DNA of 46,043 bases, taken from positions 1 through 46,043 of the forward strand of contig JARKPO010000033.1 of assembly GCA_029975215.1 (NCBI GenBank), written 5' to 3'. This document shows positions 41,175 to 46,043 of this stretch, piece after piece. Every line of letters starts with the position of its first letter. Positions within the stretch are counted from its first letter, which is position 1. Origin of the DNA: Levilinea sp. Its GTDB lineage: Bacteria > Chloroflexota > Anaerolineae > Anaerolineales > Anaerolineaceae. The notes under the pieces are model-generated. The model was not told where the DNA came from, ran no database searches, and saw only the letters and a list, made by a program, of their open reading frames with translations. The position numbers and the translations under genes are program-made.

Positions 41175-42533
41175 ATGAAAACCATTTCCATCATCCTGGC
41201 GGCAGGGCAGGGAACGCGCATGCGCTCCAATTTGCCTAAGGTGCTGCACCCTTTGGGCGGCAAGCCGATGGTGCAGTACGCTCTGCGTGCGGTGGCAGGA
41301 TTGAGCGAGGAAGCCCCCATTGTGGTGATTGGCCACGGGGCCGAGCAGGTGCGCCAGACGGTGGGTGAGGCCGCCCGCTTTGTGCTGCAAGCCGAGCAGT
41401 TGGGAACCGGCCACGCCGTGCTGGCCGCCGAAGGCCTGGCGGCAGGGCAGTCTGACCTGGTGTTGGTGACCAGTGCGGATATGCCCCTGCTGCGGCACGA
41501 GACTTTGCGCCGCCTGGTGGAAACCCAAAGCCAAAACCCCGGCCCGATCACCATGCTGACCATGACCGCCGACGATTCGCACGGCTTTGGCCGTATTGTG
41601 CGCGCCCCGGACGGCTCGGTGCAGGCGATTGTGGAAGAGGCTCAATGTACTCCAGAGCTGTTGGCTATCCGTGAATACAACGTGGGGGCGTATTGTTTCC
41701 GCGCCGATTGGTTGTGGTCGGCCTTGCACCGTGTGCCGCTGTCGCCCAAGGGCGAATATTACCTCACCGATACCGTAGGGATTGCGGTGAAGGAAGGGCT
41801 GCCGGTGCTGGCGCTGACTATCAGCGACAACGACGAAGCCTTAGGGATTAACACCCGGGTGCATTTGGCAGAGGCTGAAGCCGTGCTGCGGCGGCGCATC
41901 AACACCGAATGGATGCTGGCGGGGGTGACTCTGGTGGACCCGGCCAGTACTTATATTGGCCCGGATGTGCAGATTGGTCAGGACACCGTTGTGCAGCCCA
42001 ACACCTTCCTGCGCGGCAAGACGGTTATCGGCAGCGGCTGTGTGATTGGCCCCAATTCCATTTTGGAAGATGCTACAGTGGGCAACAGCTGCAAAGTGTT
42101 GGCCTCGGTGTTGGAAAAGGCTGTGCTGGAAGACCATGTGGAGATGGGGCCGTTCTGCCGGCTGCGCAAGGGGGCGCATCTGGCTTCGCATGTGCACATG
42201 GGTAATTTTGGCGAGGTGAAGGACTCCTACCTGGGGCCAAGAACCAAGATGGGGCACTTCTCCTACATTGGCAACGCCACCATCGGCCAAAACGTAAATA
42301 TCGGGGCGGGCACAATCACCTGCAACTATGACGGTGTCCACAAGCACCCCACTGAGATCGGGGATGATGTGTTCATCGGCTCGGACACCATGCTGGTGGC
42401 CCCGGTCAAAATCGGCGACCGCTCGCGCAGCGGGGCTGGGGCGGTGATTACACGGGATGTGCCGGAAGACACCCTGGTGGCAGGGGTTCCGGCGCGCGTC
42501 TTGCGGAAATTGAAAGAGAAAGACGGTGAATAG
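41175..42533 (+). CDS. glmU: bifunctional GlmU: glucosamine-1-phosphate acetyltransferase/UDP-GlcNAc pyrophosphorylase
   Basis: The 452-residue enzyme makes UDP-N-acetylglucosamine. The N-terminal uridyltransferase half has LAAGQGTRM (8-16) with Lys22, AEQLGTGHAVL and TSADMPLL, and the SDNDEALGIN segment. The C-terminal half (from about 250) is a left-handed beta-helix of hexapeptide repeats with the acetyl-CoA site (NIGAGTITCNYDG, GAGAVITRD). Length is normal. The ribosome site is CAGGAG. It overlaps the next gene by 8 bases. Confidence 0.95.
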   Translation: MKTISIILAAGQGTRMRSNLPKVLHPLGGKPMVQYALRAVAGLSEEAPIVVIGHGAEQVRQTVGEAARFVLQAEQLGTGHAVLAAEGLAAGQSDLVLVTSADMPLLRHETLRRLVETQSQNPGPITMLTMTADDSHGFGRIVRAPDGSVQAIVEEAQCTPELLAIREYNVGAYCFRADWLWSALHRVPLSPKGEYYLTDTVGIAVKEGLPVLALTISDNDEALGINTRVHLAEAEAVLRRRINTEWMLAGVTLVDPASTYIGPDVQIGQDTVVQPNTFLRGKTVIGSGCVIGPNSILEDATVGNSCKVLASVLEKAVLEDHVEMGPFCRLRKGAHLASHVHMGNFGEVKDSYLGPRTKMGHFSYIGNATIGQNVNIGAGTITCNYDGVHKHPTEIGDDVFIGSDTMLVAPVKIGDRSRSGAGAVITRDVPEDTLVAGVPARVLRKLKEKDGE

Positions 42534-43803
42534 CGACACCCTTTGGCTGCTGTTTGCATTTTTCCTGGTGATGGATTTTGCGTTTGCGATTCTGCGCGCC
42601 AGCTTTATCCACGCGCGCCTGCCGCACCTGCTGAATCTGCGCGATTCCAACCCCGCGCAGGGGGACCGCGCGCTGAAGATCCTGGAAAACCCTTACACCA
42701 CGGCGGTGCTGCGCACCTCGGTAGCTGCGGCACATTTTTTGCTGGCGGCGGTGGGGGTGATGCTGCTGGCCAGTCTGACGGCAGAGGGCATGGATATTTG
42801 GCTGCTGTTGGGCCTGGTGTTTGTGGGCGGCTTGCTCCTGCTGGGGTTGGAATTCGCTGTGGAGGGCGTCATTCTGCGCTCGGCGGAGCGTTGGGCCATG
42901 CGCATGAGCGGCTTCGCGGTGGCCATGGATATCCTCCTGCGCCCGCTCACAGCCGTGTTTATGCGCCTGCTGGGGCCGCCTGAAAGCTGGCAGCGGGCGC
43001 GCAGCGGCGTGACGGATGACGAGCTGCGCAACTGGGTGGAGGTCGGCCAGACGGAAGGCAGCCTGGAACAGGGCGAGCGGCGCATGATCTATTCCATCTT
43101 TCAGTTTGGCGACACGCTCACGCGCGAAATTATGGTTCCGCGCATTGATGTGTTTGCCCTGGATGTGGATATTTCCCCCAACGAGGCCATTGAAGCGGTG
43201 ATGCGCTCGGGTCATTCGCGCCTGCCGGTGTATGAAGAGGCCATTGATAATATCATCGGCCTGCTGTACGCCAAAGACTTGCTGCGTCTGCAATTGGACG
43301 GCAACCAGAGCACCTCACTTCGCTCGCTGCTGCGCCCGGCCTATTTCATCCCCGAAGCCAAAAAGGTGGATGAACTGCTGCGCGAGATGCAGGGGCGCAG
43401 CACCCACATGGCCGTGGTGGTGGATGAGTATGGGGGCATGGCTGGGATCGTGACTATGGAGGATATTGTTGAGGAAATTGTGGGCGAAATTCGCGATGAG
43501 TATGATGAAAGCGAAGAGCTGCTGTTCCAGAAGATCAGCCCGGAGGAGTATTTGTTCACGGCGCGCATAGATCTGGAAGACGTGAACGAGCTGCTGGGCA
43601 CTCATTTAACGAAAGATGTGGCCGATACCCTGGGCGGGTTTATTTACGGTGAAGTGGGGCGCGTGCCGGTGGGCGGTGAGGAAGTGCGGGTGGAAAACTG
43701 GCTGCTGACAGTGGAACAGGTCAGCGGACGGCGGATTCGCCTGGTGCGGGCGCGCTTGACCCCCCCAGAAGAGAAAAAGGAGAACGGGCAGGATGAAGGT
43801 TGA
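42526..43803 (+). CDS. CorC/HlyC-family membrane protein with CNNM and CBS domains
   Basis: The 425-residue protein begins with a membrane domain of about three or four helices (1-150), then a pair of CBS domains (about 195-320; ETLTREIMVPRIDVFALDVD-type opening and VVDEYGGMAGIVTMEDIVEEIVGEI, of which DEYGGMAGIV is the hallmark), and a CorC_HlyC C-terminal domain (about 330-415). Such proteins are involved in magnesium or cobalt handling, with adenylate-type ligands binding the CBS pair. It starts with GTG at 42526, inside the end of glmU. Confidence 0.88.
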   Translation: MNSDTLWLLFAFFLVMDFAFAILRASFIHARLPHLLNLRDSNPAQGDRALKILENPYTTAVLRTSVAAAHFLLAAVGVMLLASLTAEGMDIWLLLGLVFVGGLLLLGLEFAVEGVILRSAERWAMRMSGFAVAMDILLRPLTAVFMRLLGPPESWQRARSGVTDDELRNWVEVGQTEGSLEQGERRMIYSIFQFGDTLTREIMVPRIDVFALDVDISPNEAIEAVMRSGHSRLPVYEEAIDNIIGLLYAKDLLRLQLDGNQSTSLRSLLRPAYFIPEAKKVDELLREMQGRSTHMAVVVDEYGGMAGIVTMEDIVEEIVGEIRDEYDESEELLFQKISPEEYLFTARIDLEDVNELLGTHLTKDVADTLGGFIYGEVGRVPVGGEEVRVENWLLTVEQVSGRRIRLVRARLTPPEEKKENGQDEG

Positions 43804-44209
43804 AATGCAATTGACTCCAGAACAAAAACAGGACCTGGTCGAACGGGCTAATCAGGCACGTCAATGGGCCTACGTCCCCTATTCCCATTATCCGGTGGGC
43901 GCAGCCCTGCTGACCGCTTCGGGCAAGCTGTATGACGGTGTGAATATTGAAAACGCGGCCTACCCCACCACCATTTGCGCGGAGCGCGTGGCGGTCTTTA
44001 AGGCGGTTTCGGAGGGTGAACGCGATTTTGTGGCGATTGCCGTGGTAACCCGGGACGGCGGTTCGCCTTGCGGCTCCTGCCGACAGGTGATGTCTGAATT
44101 CGGCCTGGACCTGCATGTGATTCTGGCGAACGCTGAGGGAGAGATTGTCTCAGAATGCAGCCTGGCGGATTTGCTGCCGAGGGCGTTTAATTCCAGCAGT
44201 CTGGAATAG
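43793..44209 (+). CDS. cdd: cytidine deaminase
   Basis: The 138-residue enzyme has the zinc site of homotetrameric cytidine deaminases: Cys62 and catalytic Glu64 in TICAERVAV, and Cys93 and Cys96 in PCGSCRQV. VPYSHYPVGAAL (28-39) and NIENAAYPTTICAE are family hallmarks. It deaminates cytidine and deoxycytidine to uridine and deoxyuridine, feeding the uridine phosphorylases at 28620 and 29373. It overlaps the preceding gene by 11 bases and has an AGGAGAA site upstream. Confidence 0.94.
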   Translation: MKVEMQLTPEQKQDLVERANQARQWAYVPYSHYPVGAALLTASGKLYDGVNIENAAYPTTICAERVAVFKAVSEGERDFVAIAVVTRDGGSPCGSCRQVMSEFGLDLHVILANAEGEIVSECSLADLLPRAFNSSSLE

Positions 44210-44227
44210 GGGTCGGGTTGAGGCGGG

Positions 44228-44992
44228 ATGGCTGAGCGCGAACGCTCGCTGCGGGCCGAAGGGGTGGTGCTGCGCCATTCGGATTGGGGCGAGGCTGACC
44301 GCCTGGTGATCCTCTTCACCCGCGAGCAGGGCAAGCTGCGTGCGGTGGTGAAGGGCGCGCGCAAGCTGCATTCGCGCAAAGCCGGACATATGGAGCCGTT
44401 TACGCGCGTGTCTTTGATGCTGGCGCGCGGGCGCGATTTTTGGATTGTGACCCAGGCCGAGACGGTGGACGCCTATCTGCCGCTGCGCGAAGATTTGGTA
44501 CGTACGGCCAGCGCGGCCTATGTGGTGGAGCTGTTGGACCGTTTCACCTATGAAGAGGGGCAGAACCTGGGGCTGTACCAACTGTTGGTGGAAAGCCTGC
44601 ACCGCCTGTCCAGCGTGGATACGCCGCAGGTGGTGCTGCGTTTTTATGACCTGCGTTTGCTTGACCTTTTGGGGTTCCGCCCGGAATTGTACGAGTGTGT
44701 GCGCTGCCGCCAGCCCATTCAGGACGAGGATCAATTCTTTTCGCCCCAACAGGGCGGTGCGCTGTGCCCGCGCTGCGGCCGCCTGGAGCCGGGGCTTTGG
44801 CCGCTTTCGCGCCGGGCGTTGAAGATGCTACGGTTTTACCAACGCAGTACGTATGCACAGGTGCGCAGTGCGGCCTTTTCGGCGGCTTCGCATGCCGAAA
44901 TGGAGGGGGTGATGCAGGCGTATTTTACCTATTTGCTGGAACGTACCCTGAACACCCCGGGCTTTTTGCGCACGGTGCGGCGCGGGGCTTAA
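44228..44992 (+). CDS. recO: DNA repair protein RecO
   Basis: The 254-residue protein has the RecO layout: an N-terminal OB-fold (EGVVLRHSDWGEADRLVILFT and GKLRAVVKGARK), a helical middle, and a zinc finger with Cys157, Cys160, Cys180 and Cys183. It loads RecA on SSB-coated DNA with RecF and RecR. It starts 18 bases after cdd and ends the plus-strand run. Confidence 0.93.
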   Translation: MAERERSLRAEGVVLRHSDWGEADRLVILFTREQGKLRAVVKGARKLHSRKAGHMEPFTRVSLMLARGRDFWIVTQAETVDAYLPLREDLVRTASAAYVVELLDRFTYEEGQNLGLYQLLVESLHRLSSVDTPQVVLRFYDLRLLDLLGFRPELYECVRCRQPIQDEDQFFSPQQGGALCPRCGRLEPGLWPLSRRALKMLRFYQRSTYAQVRSAAFSAASHAEMEGVMQAYFTYLLERTLNTPGFLRTVRRGA

Positions 44993-45063
44993 ACGCGCGG
45001 CGCACAGACCGGAAACCAGTGTGGCCTATGCGCCGGTGTGGGGAATCTTAGGGGGATATTGCG

Positions 45064-45774
45064 CTAGCGGATGGCGCGCACCACTTCCATGCCGTTCAGG
45101 GCCATATGGTACAGAAACACCGCGTGCAGCAGGTCGGCGGGGTGAGCCCAACCGCCCTGGGCGCGCGCGTCTTCCAGGGGGCGGTCGTAGGTGTCGACAC
45201 ACTCGGCGGGGATGATCACCCGCCAGGGGCGCTGGTAGGCGTTGGCGGTCAGGCGGATGTGCATGGCCAACTGATAAGTGCACAGATCGGTGCAGTCGCC
45301 CACCACGATGAAGGTGTCCAGTTCCGGCCGCTCGGCCAGCCATTCATCCAGGCCGGTGTTGAGAGCTGGATGAATGGAATTCTTAGGCAGGACGGTCATG
45401 TGCGGGTAGAAGGCCAGGCGGCGCAGGGCTTCTACCGTCTCGGATTCGTGCGAGCCGCGCACGCAGTGGGCTGGCCATGCGCCAAATTCCACCGCGTTCT
45501 CTTCGTGCGTATCCTGCAGCAGGGCAATCTGGCGCAGTCCAGCGTCCCAGACGGCGGTCATCAACCGGGCGATGGGGGCCACAATGCGGCCCACGCGCGG
45601 GCTGGCCAGGCTGCCGCTTTCGCAGAAGCCCGTGATCACATCCACCGAGAGGACAGCGGCATTCTGAGGGTGGGGCAGGGCCTCGTTCACCGCGAGGGTG
45701 GGCAGGGCTTCGAGCCAGGTTTGCAGGTCATCCAGAAAAGGCTGCGCGCCGGTGGCAAGGGAAGAGCTGGTCAT
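45064..45774 (-). CDS. nicotinamidase-like isochorismatase-family hydrolase
   Basis: The 236-residue protein has the cysteine hydrolase triad: Asp45 in LSVDVITGF, Lys131 in VLPKNSIH and Cys165 in GDCTDLCTYQLA. WPAHCVRGSHESE (100-112) matches the nicotinamidase WPxHCVxGT motif, and Asp88 and His90 are positioned like metal ligands. Nicotinamidase converts nicotinamide to nicotinate for NAD salvage. About 30 residues precede the fold, more than usual. The promoter upstream is unusually strong and carries two palindromic sites. The start at 45774 has AGGAG. Confidence 0.82.
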   Translation of the reverse strand: MTSSSLATGAQPFLDDLQTWLEALPTLAVNEALPHPQNAAVLSVDVITGFCESGSLASPRVGRIVAPIARLMTAVWDAGLRQIALLQDTHEENAVEFGAWPAHCVRGSHESETVEALRRLAFYPHMTVLPKNSIHPALNTGLDEWLAERPELDTFIVVGDCTDLCTYQLAMHIRLTANAYQRPWRVIIPAECVDTYDRPLEDARAQGGWAHPADLLHAVFLYHMALNGMEVVRAIR

Positions 45775-45786
45775 GGGGTTCTCCTA

Positions 45787-45803
45787 TGTGTAAAAAATAC
45801 ACA
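45787..45803. promoter_or_regulatory. palindromic operator-like site, downstream copy
   Basis: GTGTA-N5-TACAC (core 45788-45802). It lies 13-29 bases upstream of the nicotinamidase ATG, next to its ribosome site. Confidence 0.65.
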
Positions 45804-45819
45804 AATTGAAAGGCGAAAG

Positions 45820-45839
45820 AAAAGCGGTTGCCCGCTTTT
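45820..45839 (-). other. stem-loop between the two operator-like sites
   Basis: AAAAGCGG (45820-45827) pairs perfectly with CCGCTTTT (45832-45839). On the minus strand the stem is followed by CTTTCG, so it could act as a weak terminator or attenuator in the leader of the nicotinamidase gene. Confidence 0.5.
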
Positions 45840-45855
45840 GTGTAAATCTTACACT
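45839..45855. promoter_or_regulatory. palindromic operator-like site, promoter copy
   Basis: GTGTA-N5-TACAC (core 45840-45854), next to the -10 and covering the predicted transcription start near 45849. Its centre is 52 bases from the other copy, about five helical turns. Confidence 0.65.
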
Positions 45856-45884
45856 ATTATAGTGATTCCGCAGCGGCTTGTCAA
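45856..45884 (-). promoter_or_regulatory. perfect consensus promoter of the nicotinamidase-like gene
   Basis: On the minus strand TTGACA (45884-45879) and TATAAT (45861-45856) are separated by exactly 17 bases, a full sigma-70 consensus. A promoter this strong for such a gene suggests tight repression by the adjacent operator sites. Confidence 0.85.
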
Positions 45885-45903
45885 GGGGTTGGGGGAAGCC
45901 CAA

Positions 45904-45921
45904 CAGGGCAATCGCATTCTA
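45904..45921. repeat. terminal inverted repeat of the right IS
   Basis: CAGGGCAATCGCATTCTA on the plus strand; 17 of 18 bases match the left copy in reverse complement. It contains the transposase stop codon. Confidence 0.8.
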
Positions 45922-46043
45922 ATCACTGAAGAGTTGGATGAGGTAATCATTGTCCCAGGCGGCTGCCAATCGTTTTATTTTGATGCCGCGTTTGATCGTC
46001 CTATCTTGTCTGAGCAGATTTAGAGCAATATGTCGCAACACAG
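45919..46043 (-). CDS. ISAs1-family transposase, C-terminal end (runs off the window)
   Basis: Forty codons before the stop (TAG at 45921-45919) read as the end of an ISAs1 transposase: ALNLLRQDRTIKRGIKIKR followed by LAAAWDNDYLIQLF. The family ends with this ALNLLR...KRxxAxWDxDYLxxxL pattern. The stop codon lies within the terminal repeat. The visible parts at the two edges do not overlap, so identity of the two copies cannot be checked. Confidence 0.85.
   Translation of the reverse strand, partial: VLRHIALNLLRQDRTIKRGIKIKRLAAAWDNDYLIQLFSD

Larger units (their letters stand above)
45904..46043 (-). mobile_element. ISAs1-family insertion sequence, partial (right window edge)
   Basis: The element begins at about 45904 with its terminal repeat and holds the 3' end of a transposase on the minus strand. 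It has the same orientation as the left element. It sits 20 bases upstream of the -35 of the nicotinamidase-like gene. Confidence 0.85.

Noticed and set aside
45106..46023. Long plus-strand open frame opposite the nicotinamidase-like gene
   Set aside because: It is the shadow of the minus-strand gene and of the IS transposase end; it crosses a perfect promoter and two palindromes and resembles no family.
1..46043. CRISPR array, rRNA operon, phage genes or defence system
   Set aside because: No regularly spaced direct repeats, no rRNA sequence and no phage or defence protein families were seen.

Overview
The window is chromosomal bacterial DNA, moderately GC-rich, densely packed and almost entirely plus-strand. 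The gene set suggests a member of the Chloroflexota, probably an Anaerolineae-like heterotroph. Evidence for this is a PucC-family carrier next to a DUF6391 gene, lipoproteins with Ala/Pro-rich linkers, a BMP-type nucleoside importer and a receiver protein with a roadblock-like domain. This assignment is an inference; there is no rRNA gene to confirm it.

Both ends lie inside ISAs1-family insertion sequences in the same orientation (5' part of a transposase at 1-348, 3' end of one at 45919-46043), with matching terminal repeats facing inward. The window is therefore either bounded by two IS copies or is a contig that broke at a repeated IS.

445-3914: hotdog thioesterase, M42 aminopeptidase, ProX-like tRNA editing protein and a polytopic membrane protein. 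4100-11013: clpC, radA, a PucC/BCD-family MFS carrier, a DUF6391 protein and holA. 11010-11774 (minus): a class A beta-lactamase-like serine hydrolase. 11922-17899: a complete oligopeptide ABC transporter (oppD-oppF-oppA-oppB-oppC) behind a strong promoter.

18001-35970 is a nucleoside uptake and salvage island: deoB (minus); an MtaD-like deaminase, M20 hydrolase and stand-alone RarA C-terminal-domain protein; a FadR-type GntR regulator; a BMP lipoprotein with ATPase and two permeases; two uridine-phosphorylase-like proteins; a nucleoside hydrolase; a purine nucleoside phosphorylase; two nucleoside deoxyribosyltransferases; an MFS carrier with a truncated neighbour; and ribokinase. A cytidine deaminase lies further on (43793). 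A plausible flow is import, deamination, phosphorolysis or hydrolysis or base exchange, then DeoB and RbsK feeding ribose 5-phosphate to central metabolism. A 13-bp sequence repeated just downstream of two strong promoters (19296 and 22573) suggests that the GntR protein controls itself and the deaminase operon.

35971-45774: an orphan solute-binding lipoprotein, an orphan oligopeptide-type ATPase, a receiver/roadblock-like protein, tRNA-Gln(TTG), glmU, a CorC/HlyC-type CBS membrane protein, cdd, recO and, on the minus strand, a nicotinamidase-like hydrolase. The last gene has a perfect consensus promoter with two palindromic operator-like sites. The strongest candidates for something new are the deaminase/M20/RarA-C operon with its operator, and the dual-operator nicotinamidase promoter.
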